Assembly (NCBI GenBank): GCA_023614405.1 | Contig: CM042694.1 | Location: 356,146,010-356,210,009 of the forward strand | Reading direction: 5' to 3' | DNA from: Avena insularis | Taxonomy: Eukaryota > Streptophyta > Magnoliopsida > Poales > Poaceae | Length of the DNA: 64,000 nt | Part shown: positions 14,955-24,610 of the stretch, piece by piece | Numbering within the stretch: the first letter of the stretch is position 1 | How the letters are laid out: every line of letters begins with the position of its first letter | Program-made: the position numbers and the translations under genes | The notes under the pieces: model-generated | The model's database searches: none | What the model was told of the DNA's origin: nothing | Seen by the model: the letters and a program-made list of their open reading frames with translations, nothing else

Positions 14955-15990
14955 ATGTGTGTTCTTTCACAGACCACATGGATCCACCAAAGGTCATTGC
15001 ATGTGTGTTCTTTACTAACAACAACTGAGTCATTTATGTGTGTTTTTCACATACCATATGGATCCAAACACCAAGTCATTGAAATGTGTTCTCTTCTTGA
15101 GACCACACATGGATCCACTATTGTCATTATGTGTGTTCTTTACTAACAACAACTGGAGTCATTGCATGTGTGTTCTTTATACATACCACATATGGATCCA
15201 CCGTGTCATTGCATGTGTGTTCTTTTTAATAAACAACAAGAGTCATTGCATGTATGTAATTTCAGAGAACACACATGGATCCACCAAAGGTCATTGTATG
15301 TGTTCTTTTACTAACAAAAACCAGTGTCATTGCATGTGTCCTTTTCATACTACATATGGATCCACCAGTACATGTGTTCTTTTGACAATCCACCTATGGA
15401 TCCACCAAGCATTGTATGTGTGTTCTTTTTACTAACAATAACCGAGTCATTGCATGTGCTCTTTCACATACTACATATGGATGCACCAAAGGTTATTGAA
15501 ATGTGTGCTCTTTTCACAATCCATCACATGGATCCACCAGTCATTGCATGTGTTCTTTTTACTAACAACTCGAGTCATTTCATGACTCGTTTTCACATAA
15601 CACATATGGATCCACCAGGTTATCAGATGTGTCTCTTTTCACAATCCACACAAGTCATTGCATGTGTTCTTTTACTAACAACAACCGTAGTCATTTAATG
15701 TGTGTTCTTTCACATACCAATGTATGGATCCACCTGTCATTGCAGGTGTGTTCTCTTTACTAACAACAACCAGTATCAGACATGCATGTTCTTTTAGAGA
15801 CCACATGGATCCACCAAAGGTTACATGTGTGTTCTTTTTACTAACAACAACCAGAATCATTGAAATGTGTATTCTCTTTAGAGACCATACATGGATCCAC
15901 CAAAGGTCATTGCATGTGTTCTTTTACTAACAACAACCAGTTGTCATTGCAGATGTGTAAGTTTCAATAATCCACATATGGATCCACCAG
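14955..15990. repeat. Indel-rich divergent block of the array
   Basis: Units here keep module identity but carry many 1-3 bp deletions (gttctttcac, ttactaacaacaactgagt, accaaaggtcattgc) and a block-specific ccaaagg junction. Canonical units resume after about 16,030. A milder patch of the same kind lies at 13,215-13,450 and near 13,800-13,880. Either an old block of the array, or low-quality consensus in homopolymer-rich repeats. Confidence 0.7.
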
Positions 15991-17517
15991 TGTCATTGCA
16001 TGTGTGATTTTTTTTACTGCAACAACTAGAGTCATTTCATTGGCTGTGTGTTCTTTTCACATACCACATATGGATCCACAAGTATCATTGAAATGTGTGT
16101 TCTCTTCAGAGACCACACATGGATCCACCAGTGTCATTGCATGTGTTTTTTTACTAACAACAACCGGAGTCATTGCATGTGCGTTCTTTTCACATACCAC
16201 ATATGGATCCACCGGTGTCATTGCATGTGTGCTCTTTTCACAATCCACCTATAGATCCACCAGTCTCATTGCATGTGTGTTCTTTTTACTAACAACAACT
16301 GGAGTCATTTCATGACTTTTCTTTTCACATACCACATATGGATCCACAAGTGTCATTGAAATGTGTGTTCTCTTCAGAGACCACACATGGATCCACCAGT
16401 GTCATTGCATGTGTGTTCTTTTTACTAACAACAACTGGTGTCATTGCATGTGTGTTCTTTTCACATACCACATATGTAACAACCAGAGTCATTGCATGTG
16501 TGCTCTTTTCACAATCCACCTATGGATCCACCAGTGTCATTGCATATGTGTCTTTTTTACTAACAACAACCAGAGTCATTGCATGTGTGTTCTTTTCACA
16601 TACCACATATGGATCCACCAGTGTCATTGCATGTGTTCTCTTTTTACTAACATCAACCAGAGTCATTGCATGTGTGTTCTCTTCAGAGACCACACATGGA
16701 TCCACTAGTGTCATTGCATGTGTGTTCCTTTTACTAACAACAACCAGAGTCATTGCATGTGTGTTCTCTTTAGAGACCACACGTGGATCCACCAGTATCA
16801 TTGCATGTGTGTTCTTGTTACTAACAACAACCAGAGTCATTGCATGTGTGTTCTTTTCACATACCACATATGGATCTACCAGTGTCATTGCATGTGTGTT
16901 CTTTTCACAATCCACCTATGGATCCACCAGTGTCATTGCATGTGTGTTCTTTTTACTAACAATAACTGGAGTCATTTCATGACTGTTCTTTTCACATACC
17001 ACATATGGATCCACCAGTGTCATTGAAATGTGTGTTCTCTTTAGAGACCACACATGGATCCACCAATGTCATTGCATGTGTGTTCATTTTACTAACAACA
17101 ACTGGAGTCATTTCATGACTATTCTTTTCACATACCACATATGGATCCACCGGTGTCATTGAAATGTGTGTTCTTCTCATTAACCACAACTAGAGTCATT
17201 GGATGTGTGTTCTCTTTAGAGACCACATATTTATCCACCAGTGTCATTGAAATGTGTGTCCTTTTCAACTACAGTCGTTGGCCACAAACAATCGGGATGT
17301 AGAGCTAACCAGCAACCGCTCTGGGCTTCTAGAAGACCCGATCCCCAATTGTTAGGCGCCGTTGGATCGGGGTGCATGGACGATAGTGATGTCCTTCGTG
17401 AGGGCGATCCGCGAGAAGTTGATCAAAGCCCGGCAAGCAATGGCAAGCTGGCCTACGTCATTGCCCTTATCCCCTTAACCTCGGGGCCGAAGATCAGATC
17501 ATGAGTCCTTCATCGCC

Positions 17518-18036
17518 ATGGAGAGGGAGAGGCCCAAACACAGCTTGCATGAGGCTCAGATGTTCGCCCACTACGACATACTCGCGCTGCCGTTCGCAAG
17601 GCTTCCGGCCGGCTTCGAGCTCAGCTATGCCGGGGTTCCTGTCGCGCCACTCTTGCGCGACAACGGGTGGGCCAGGCAGATCGAGGAGCGCCGCCGCCAG
17701 ATATCAGAGCGGAAGAGGGCAATGGCACGGTACTCGCGTACGAGCATGTACTGGCGAAAGTTGTTCAAGAAGGAGCGGGCTGCGTTGATTGAGCTGTGCA
17801 GAACACACCGGTGGGAGATCCACCCGGATCTGCGCAACCCCGATGGGAGGCAGCGCTTCTGGGTAGTGCCTGGGCGTACGACCTCCACCGTTATCGATGC
17901 AGCGCGCCGTGAAGAATCCAAGAGGAGGAGGAAAGCTGCCGGGAACATCGGCATTGATTCTGACGCGGAGGAGGCTGGAGGCAACACGGACAACGTCGTC
18001 AATGATGGAGACTGCGGGAGTGTCATAGTCGATTAG
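17518..18036 (+). CDS. Unidentified 172-codon open frame at the array edge
   Basis: A GC-rich frame starting at ATG 17,518 (the frame is open back to 17,479) and ending TAG at 18,034-18,036. The protein is basic and probably helical in the middle (a run of Arg/Lys/Glu around residues 55-85 including QIEERRRQISERKRAMARY), has a Trp/Tyr-rich stretch near residue 80-110, and ends in an acidic tail. I recognise no domain. The frame has no internal stops and its composition is gene-like, but there is no clear promoter and the sequence just upstream is unremarkable. It may be a real small gene, a terminal exon of a gene cut by the array, or a gene fragment carried by a transposon. Confidence 0.4.
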   Translation: MERERPKHSLHEAQMFAHYDILALPFARLPAGFELSYAGVPVAPLLRDNGWARQIEERRRQISERKRAMARYSRTSMYWRKLFKKERAALIELCRTHRWEIHPDLRNPDGRQRFWVVPGRTTSTVIDAARREESKRRRKAAGNIGIDSDAEEAGGNTDNVVNDGDCGSVIVD

Positions 18037-18141
18037 GGCCACTTAAGCATAAATTAAATCTATGTACGGCATCTTAATGCGCTCTTTGGATCTGGGTCAC
18101 TTGAGTCATGGTCGATTATCGTCATAATCTATATATGTTGT

Positions 18142-18571
18142 CCATGTTTTAGTTGTCTTTGTCTTTGAAACTAGTCGATCGAAACTCGTCCGATCCTGAA
18201 AATAAAGTTCGCGCGTTCCTGGCATATCTGATGGGAGAATACACTGACTCTACTCCTAGCACTTGATGGCACAGCCATAATTTGGAGTGCGCTAGAGGAG
18301 AAGGGATCGAGCGTGTTGTAATAGTGTACTACTCCTGTCCAGATATAACTGACTTAGTTTTTTTTAGATATTTAATAAATGTGTCTATACCCAAAACATG
18401 TCTAGATACATGTTTTAGGTTTCTCTGTCTTTCAAACTAATCAAAAATCGTCAAATTCTGAACAAACAAAGTCATTGTGTTCATACCTGATGGGACAATA
18501 CGCTGACTCTGCTACTTGATGGCACCGCCATAATTCTGGAGTGCGTCGGAGGAGATGGGAATGCAATCGAG
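18142..18571 (+). repeat. Diverged direct duplication (two copies of about 165 bp)
   Basis: Copy 1 at 18,142-18,311 and copy 2 at 18,409-18,571 share ordered landmarks: catgttttag, tctgtctttcaaact or its variant, ctgatggga-aatac-ctgactct, cttgatggcac-gccataat, ggagtgcg and gatcgag or aatcgag. They are separated by about 97 bp of AT-rich sequence. They lie downstream of the 172-codon frame. Function unknown. Confidence 0.75.
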
Positions 18572-19462
18572 ATGGGAACTAGTAACCGCGTCCAAACGCA
18601 GGTAAAAAATTAATGTAATAATATTTAAAAAAATTGTTATCTGGTCCACATGACCCCATCACAGACACGTTGCACGCGCCAGATTTAAATAAAGACGAGA
18701 TGGCTAGTTCAGTTTGAATGATATAATTCAACATACGACGTTACCGTGCCCGCATCTTTCTGCTCCTCTTATTAGTCTGCTAGCCCACGCTGCATTAAGC
18801 ATCAGTTGATGAGGATAAAAAAATGGTAAAATGGCAAATAAAATAATTTTTAAGCTTACCTTTCATCCGGAGAATCGTACAAAGATGAAATTGGCAGGAA
18901 TTTATTATTTGTCCTGTAGTTAGCCGAAAGATCCTCAAGGACATCCTCAATCACCCCTGCAACTTCTTCATATTCTAACACACCTCCATTATTTGCCCTT
19001 TCCTCCCTGTTTCGCTTACCCTTTTGTTTATTTTCACACCCTTTTCTCGCCGGCACCTCCACTTCTTCATAAATTGGCTGCTTACGTACGTTTTACTCCG
19101 AGTGCTCATGACCGTCTTCACGCTGCTCTTCCGCCAGTTTTGGCTAAGAAGCCTCATTTTCTGCCACCGGGGTGTGAACAGAAACGCGCAGCAACCGACG
19201 GTGCATATTATCATATAGAAAGAAGCGAAGCGTAGCGATTCGTACTACCAGAAAAGTGTCGCTAACCGCTAGGCAATAGAGTCAGCTTACGGGGTGGGGC
19301 GCAAGCAAGCGTAGCGAGGCATACCAACGCCATGCCAACAAGAGGAACCATCCGGACTTAAAACAGCCGACCTACCCCCTGCCACTTCTTCCTCTAAGTA
19401 AAGTTGATAGATTTACATGAGTTTTCAAGTTGCAGCTCCAGTCTAGCGGTTGAGTTCAGTGA
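18572..19462. other. AT-rich intergenic sequence without a recognisable gene
   Basis: Small frames exist on the minus strand (for example a Lys/Glu-rich 68-codon frame at 18,856-19,062) but show no domain I recognise. A near-repeat of aagcgtagcga occurs at about 19,228 and 19,309. Nothing else is supported. Confidence 0.5.
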
Positions 19463-20089
19463 TTATGTCGAACAAAGCCCCCTCCCAGGCGGTGCTGTTG
19501 TCTCTTCATGTGTAACTGGGTTTTTGCACAACCTCTTGATATGTCCGAATCCTCCACAATGTTTGCATTTCCTTTTCCTAGCTCCCAGCCTTGGACCTTT
19601 ATCGGTGGAGGCTTCGATCCTTAGCTTTCTAGGCCTCCCAGGTGGCCTCCTAAGAACTGGTGGTTGAAGTTTGAACCTTGGATCGACAATCTCCCAATCA
19701 TTTTCATCGGCCATAGGTGGTACGATTTCTGCATAAGTTGTAGCAAACTTTTCCATAGAGAAATAGTTGTTGACATAGTTCTCTATTTCTGCTCCGTTAC
19801 CTCTAAGATTTAAGATGAAGTAAATTGCATGGTGACATGGCAGACCAGTAATCTGCCACTGCCTGCATGAACAAGTCTTGTTTCCAATGTCTACAGTGTA
19901 CCTCCGTTCACTTCCACGCTTGTATTCTGCATAAACCTCAGCCAATGTTCTGGAACTTCTGACCATTCTCATCTTTATCGTTCTCATTGCCCTGGTTCTT
20001 GCATTCAGTAACATAACCACCTTTGGAACTATTTTATGGCCTAAAAATTTTCTTGCACAAATTTTTTGCGTTAAATCTATTTTCACCAT
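19463..20089 (-). CDS. SWIM zinc finger and CCHC knuckle region of the MULE relic
   Basis: This is the longest intact frame of the transposase relic (208 codons). Around residues 70-90 it has the SWIM pattern CxC...CxH (CSCRQWQITGLPCHHAI), followed by an RRPPGRPRK AT-hook-like stretch near residue 150 and a CKHCGGFGHIKRLC zinc knuckle near residue 175-190. In plant MuDR proteins these C-terminal modules bind DNA. The frame starts at an internal Met, so the ATG is probably not a true initiation codon; it continues the broken core upstream. Confidence 0.75.
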   Translation of the reverse strand: MVKIDLTQKICARKFLGHKIVPKVVMLLNARTRAMRTIKMRMVRSSRTLAEVYAEYKRGSERRYTVDIGNKTCSCRQWQITGLPCHHAIYFILNLRGNGAEIENYVNNYFSMEKFATTYAEIVPPMADENDWEIVDPRFKLQPPVLRRPPGRPRKLRIEASTDKGPRLGARKRKCKHCGGFGHIKRLCKNPVTHEETTAPPGRGLCST

Positions 20090-21703
20090 TATGCACTATC
20101 TTATTGCATCCAACAAAATAACAATTCCAAGTGTCTTCATGCCCGAAATCTTATCATTGAAACTCTCTGCCAAATTATTGCAAACAAAATCCACCTTGCT
20201 TAACTCACCAAACTTGCTTCTGGCCCATAGCTTGGTGTGATGTTCTTCAAGGTATTTTTTCACCTTTGGCACTACATACATGTTCTGCAAGTAAGTAGCA
20301 TGTGTGCTTGGGGTGTATGTGTATGTTGATCGCCACAAGTCCTCTTCAAAGATCTTTCCTTTGAACTTCTTCGTGAAGTTAGTAGCGAGGTGCCGCATGC
20401 ATTCCCTATGCTCAACCCGAAACACAAAGATCAACAAGATTCTCAAGACCTCGCATGCACCGGTGTGTATCACCAAGCCTTCGTGGTGACCAATTACTTC
20501 CGTAGTCTCTTGCATGAACCATGTCCAGCTTTCATTTGATTCACCTCAAGAACAAGATAAGCTACGGTAGAAGCCAATTATGCGGCCCAAAGCACAAGGA
20601 AGCAACATGTCCCTGAACTTCCTGTTAAAGAAGTTGCGCCTATTGCCAAGTATGGCCTGCACCGTCTAGGAACCCCTTCCAAGATGCCTTCAGTGACAAA
20701 ACATCTCCTGAGCATATCTTATCCGCTGCTTATACCTGACCCCACTCGAGACCTTTTCTCTCCCTTTCACAACCTCGTAATCGATGTCAACAACACTACC
20801 AGGTGATGTTTTCTCTACCTGAGCTTTGAAACTATACAACATATGGAAACTGTCATTCCACTTTCCTTGAATGAAGTCTAGAGCCATCTCCTTCCCATCA
20901 AATACTCTGTGGTAAGGAATCAGAACGTTAAACTTTTTCTAATCTTTGCTCTGAGTTCAGCAGGTCCAATGTTATGATCCTGCCTCACCCAGTCAAGTAT
21001 AGTAGCAACAATCCACTTGGTAGTCACCGGTCTAATTTTACCACTTAAAGAAGTATTAGGGCAGTTGTGTTTCTTTGTGTTTACTTTGATTTACATTCGA
21101 TAAGAATCCAAATAATTTAGAGCTAGTTATCAGCAGAATAAATATGAGAAAGACTGAAACTAAATGTAGCTATTGCAACCTGAAATGGGTGTGCACCCCG
21201 CATTGGAGATGCATGTAATCTCCATTTGCACACATTACTTTCCCTACAGTGCACCCTAAATCTCTTTTGGTCACTGTTTTCAATGATAAATTCGAACCAA
21301 ACTCTGATTGCATAGGTTGCAACTGCATATCTGCATTCCCCTCATCAATTGTAGGTTCGTCCCTGTCAAAGTGTATCACTGGCCTGTCCACGTCTTCGTC
21401 GTCGTATCTACATCCCATTTCCACATCTTCACATTCCTCTTCCTCATCAGTCCCATAGTCAGGCTCAAAGTTCGAATCAACCAAATATTCCCTACTCTCC
21501 ATCCAATCAGGGTCAGCAGCCCTGTCTGGATATGCTTTCTCATCATCATCCGCACCGCCACACATTCCAGTGCCTTCATGCTTGCTTGACAAATCATCAT
21601 GCTCAAGGACAAGCTGTACAGACGTCCTGCGGTTACCAACACATATCCTTGCCATCACCACGGGACTAGAAACGCTAATTAGGGTATGCAGAAAAGGAAT
21701 CAC
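19463..21703 (-). pseudogene. MuDR/Mutator-like (MULE) transposase, degenerate
   Basis: Minus-strand pieces lie in the normal order of a plant MuDR transposase. From the N-terminus: an acidic segment (21,170-21,703); a MuDR N-terminal region at about 20,690-21,070, where fragments resembling WIVATILDWVRQDHNIG and KGKWNDSFHMLYSFKAQVEK-type motifs are visible in shifting frames; a transposase core at 20,096-20,515 with VEHRECMRHL and a NLAESFND motif; and a C-terminal SWIM plus zinc-knuckle piece (19,463-20,089). The core is broken by frameshifts and stops around 20,520-20,690. The position where the family usually has an STDAGKG-like second catalytic Asp reads IHTGACE, so the Asp appears lost. 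The catalytic Glu candidate in AESF remains. I found no terminal inverted repeats by eye. Almost certainly an inactive relic. Confidence 0.85.
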
Positions 21704-21991
21704 AGTTCTTACCCTTCAATGTGGACGCATGACACCTTCTTCGGGCTCCATACCTCCAAAGCTCTGCACCCCACTTCCTCTCCCCCTGTTTCGTTGTCCT
21801 CTGTGCTCTCCAGACTTGAAGGAGATTCCGTGCTCTCCAGCCGCGCAGGACCCATATCCGTGCCCTCAAGCCTCGCAGGATCCATCTCCGAGCGAGATCC
21901 GGATCACTAGCATCGTTGGGCCCCTAACCCAACGGCCAACTCTTGGTTTTTGTTTCCAGACGCGCCTGGCGGTGGGTGGCGGCAAGGAGAC

Positions 21992-22049
21992 AGGGCAGGG
22001 AGGGGAGGGGAGGGGACGCGAGGGGATGGCAGGGAGGGGAGGGCGGGAG
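21992..22049 (+). other. G-run tract with quadruplex-forming pattern
   Basis: Dense G-runs of 3-4 separated by 1-5 bases (gggcagggaggggagggg and onward) over about 58 bp on the plus strand. The pattern satisfies the usual four-runs-of-three rule several times. It lies between the MULE relic and the F-box pseudogene. Confidence 0.7.
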
Positions 22050-22149
22050 GACGACGACCCAAGGGGACGACGAGAGCGGTGCACGACTGAGCAGAGTGGC
22101 GGTGGCAGGAGCAGAGGAGCGGAGTGGAGCGGAGCTGGTTGCGACAAAG

Positions 22150-22258
22150 CATGGAAAATTGCACAATAATGTTTTGGTGGGCGGCACCAGCCCTAGAACC
22201 TGGGATGCGCGCCATCGAAGGTGGAGGAGGCAGGCCCGCCAGTCAGAAAATATGCCAC
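22150..22258 (+). repeat. 109-bp direct repeat, left copy (flanks F-box pseudogene)
   Basis: Starts catggaaaattgcacaataa and ends agaaaatatgccac. It matches 23,988-24,096 over its full length with scattered substitutions and equal length. Both copies contain gaacctgggatgcgcgccat. Confidence 0.85.
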
Positions 22259-22549
22259 CTGTCAGCGCACTATGCATGGGGAGCACTTCACGGAATTTTT
22301 TAGCAGGTCCCACATGCCAGTCTGTTTGATCAAAACTTGCATGCAGTGTATGGCTGGTTCACGCGCTAGTTCCGAAAAAAGCCCGTTGATCCAAACTTGA
22401 ATTGGCAGTTCCGCTTCTTCTCCCCTATCTCCTCGTCTCCTCGCAGTGGCAGTTCCGCTTCGTCTCCCTCGCCTGTTATCCTCTTCTTCTTCTCCTCGCA
22501 GTGGTAGTTCTTCTTTCTTCCTCGATCAAAACATTCCCGCACGTAAGCC

Positions 22550-23640
22550 ATGGCTAGTAGCCGGATGAAGAGGAACTGGTCCGATCTCCCGGCTAACCCA
22601 GTTCGCAAGATCGCCGACTACTTGCTGGATAAAGAGGAGTACGTCGACACCTATGCTACTTGTCGGGAAGTCTGCACCGATTGGCGCCGCACTTTAAAGG
22701 TGCCCGAATTCCATCTCAACAACTGGATCATGATAGATCACACACTTCTAGACGTTGGCGACTTCACCTTCCTCAACCTCGCCACTGGTCATTGCTTCAT
22801 GACAAATCTAATGGACGTCCATCGTAGGTTCACATTCACATCCGATATTTATTGGTATTTTCCATTGTAAACATCTTAGTGTTAATTGATGCCCTCTTCT
22901 TTCAAAAGATTCTACTTCGTCGGTGTTTCTCGTGGCGTCATCGTGCTTGCTCAGAGGGTGGAGCCGTACCAGATTCGGCTTCTGAACCCAATCACTCATA
23001 AGTCTAACACTGAGTTTCAAGCACGCATACCATTTGATCTTCTGCAATCTGTCGTCGTGACGAAGTCCCAGACGATGGTGTTCGTTTGCACTGATTATCC
23101 AGATCATATTGCATGGGCCGATGAGAGCACCCCAACGGGGCAAATCAATGGATCATTTAGAGAAGGATTGTATTCGCCACCTCTTGATACGCTTCTGGTC
23201 TGCATGACGACATTCCGAGGGGAAGTATATGCATTACTTGAGAATGGAGACATCTTGTCGACCAACATCCAGTTAGAGCAGCACGCGAGCACCATCATGA
23301 TGGCCAAAATAATTTCGGCCTTAGTCTTTGAATAGGTACGCAGAACCTACAAATTTTACCTTGTGGAGTCAGATGGTGATCTGCTTCTTGTGTTGAACGG
23401 GGATTTCGCCAAAGGGCAACCGGTGTTGTACCGGGTGGACACGGAGAACCGCTCTCTCGAGGATTGGAAGTCGTGCCCTCTTCGTTGGTTACAATCGGTC
23501 TATCTCCATTGACACCAGGTTACACCCCACAGTCAAACCCGGTTACATATACTACAGGAATTTTATCAGACTGTACGATCATGAGGTCCAAGCCTGGGAA
23601 GAGGAACCAACAATGGCTTAAGTCTGGAACATACACCGAG
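22550..23640 (+). pseudogene. F-box / DUF295-type protein, disrupted
   Basis: The first 106 codons start MASSRMKRNWSDLP and fit an F-box (WSDLPANPVRKIADYLLDKE, then VCTDWRRT). The same frame continues after a cluster of three stops (22,868-22,885) with a beta-propeller-like DUF295 body (QIRLLNPITHKS; FRGEVYALLENGDIL). A single TAG at 23,333-23,335 follows, then FYLVESDGDLLLVLNGDF, and the frame ends at 23,510-23,512. A shifted frame then gives the typical end region with PGYIYYRNF. In plants such proteins are SCF ubiquitin-ligase substrate adaptors. A 54-bp GT...AG segment spans the stop cluster, but it is shorter than usual plant introns and its removal would create a stop at the joint. The TAG plus the frameshift make a pseudogene the best reading. 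Confidence 0.75.
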
Positions 23641-23940
23641 GCCTTACCCTCTGGACGAGATACTGGCAGCACATTGCAGACGGAGAGAGTTCTCTGAACA
23701 TGTGTTGCAGCACGCGTTAGCCGATGACGACGTAATATATAGGGGAGAATGAATCCTATATTCATCCTAGGTTATTTGCTAGCATTTTCAGGTCTATTTT
23801 TCGAAGTAGAAATTTGTACTGTATTTATATTATTTCGATGAGCAGTATGCGTATTACCTTTCAGACAAAATTGTAATGTATTTAAATTTAGTACTTTCAG
23901 AATTTAAAGTATTTATTTTTAGTAGCTTCTTTCAGAACTC

Positions 23941-24000
23941 TCTGTGTTCGACATGGGCATCAGCTCATCGCCGCAATTCAGGTTCCACATGGAAAATTGC
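23941..24000 (+). pseudogene. Short fragment similar to 25,031-25,090
   Basis: gggcatcagctcatcgccgc is shared in diverged form with 25,045-25,064, and both are followed by aattcaggttc. In this copy the shared stretch runs straight into the 109-bp repeat at 23,988. It looks like the broken end of a duplicated gene fragment of unknown function. Confidence 0.55.
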
Positions 24001-24096
24001 ATAATAATGTGTTGGTGGGCAGCACCACCCCTCGAACCTGGGATGCGCGCCATCGAAGGTGGAGGGGGCGGGCCCGCCAGTTAGAAAACATGCCAC
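23988..24096 (+). repeat. 109-bp direct repeat, right copy
   Basis: Same length and landmarks as 22,150-22,258. Just beyond it, a stretch beginning gaaaacatgccacgtcg is itself duplicated in tandem (about 24,085-24,133 and 24,134-24,168). Confidence 0.85.
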
Positions 24097-24600
24097 GTCG
24101 ACATCCCCTGTTTCTAATGCCCTTTAAAAAAAGAAAACATGCCACGTCGTTGTCCCCTATTTCTGATGGTGTTGCTACACTCGACGGTACATGGTGGCAT
24201 ATAAATAATATCGTATAAACATAAGGGCACAGTCGTCAACATTTATAAAATGAAACCCGGTCCCATCTCCTACCTGTCCTGGTACATTCCCCGATGAGGT
24301 GGATAGCCATGACCTATCTTTTTAATATGTTCGCACTCTTGTGCTAAGAAGGGAAATAAAGATTGAGCTGTTAATGCAACGAGTGTCGAATTATTACCCT
24401 CTAAGGAAATGGGAAATGGTTATTTTCATGCGTGCCTGTAGTCCAAACCTACTGTCAGTCTTTCACTCCCCTTCTCCGACTAACCACAGTTCACCTTGCG
24501 TAGCTCCTCCGCGCTGCACCAACTAGGGTAATATGGCCCCGCCTAAGCAGCCGCTGCCGCCGCCATGACAGCCGCCGAAAGTAGGGTATTTATCCCCTCT
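24097..24600. other. Low-information intergenic stretch
   Basis: Contains the small tandem duplication next to the right 109-bp repeat, then AT-rich sequence. I see no gene, RNA or terminal repeat here. Confidence 0.5.
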
Positions 24601-24610
24601 AAGGCGATCC

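Larger units (their letters stand above)
1..17268. repeat. Modular minisatellite/satellite array (about 17.3 kb)
   Basis: Seen directly: almost every unit begins with a constant block close to gtcattgcatgtgtgttctt and then takes one of a few endings. Module A ends cacataccacatatggatcc plus accagt (48 bp). Module D has cacaatccacctatggatcc (48 bp). Module B has tactaacaacaaccaga (39 bp, sometimes 36). Module C starts gtcattgaaatgtg and carries cagagaccacacatggatcc (49 bp). Module E starts gtcatttcatgactg and then resembles A (48 bp). Roughly 380 units by length. A, C, D and E carry GGATCC; A and E also carry CATATG. The array is open at the left window edge and ends near 17,268, where unique sequence begins. 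I do not recognise it as a named satellite. Long ORFs on both strands follow from unit lengths divisible by three and the lack of stops in the consensus, so no CDS is called. Confidence 0.97.

Noticed and set aside
15..17200. Dozens of open frames of 60-230 codons on both strands in the array
   Set aside because: They encode the same repeat peptide in shifting phase, exist on both strands at once, and follow from module lengths divisible by three; no start context or domain supports a gene.
1..17268. CRISPR-like pattern (constant block plus variable segment)
   Set aside because: The variable segments are a handful of recurring modules rather than unique spacers, there are no cas genes, and the setting is a plant genome.
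1..17268. Telomeric or ribosomal spacer repeat
   Set aside because: Unit sequence is unlike the plant telomere heptamer, and no rRNA sequence is nearby.
22185..22215. tRNA-like B-box (ctcgaacctgggatg type) in the 109-bp repeats
   Set aside because: No A-box, cloverleaf or acceptor stem could be drawn around it in either orientation; too weak to call a SINE or tRNA.
21570..22329. Overlapping Ser/Pro/Arg-rich frames on both strands upstream of the F-box pseudogene
   Set aside because: They follow from the GC-rich and G-run composition; no domain, and they overlap the 109-bp repeat.
22855..22908. Short intron in the F-box frame
   Set aside because: A GT...AG pair exists, but the 54-bp length is below usual plant introns and removing it creates TGA at the joint; later stop and frameshift make pseudogene simpler.
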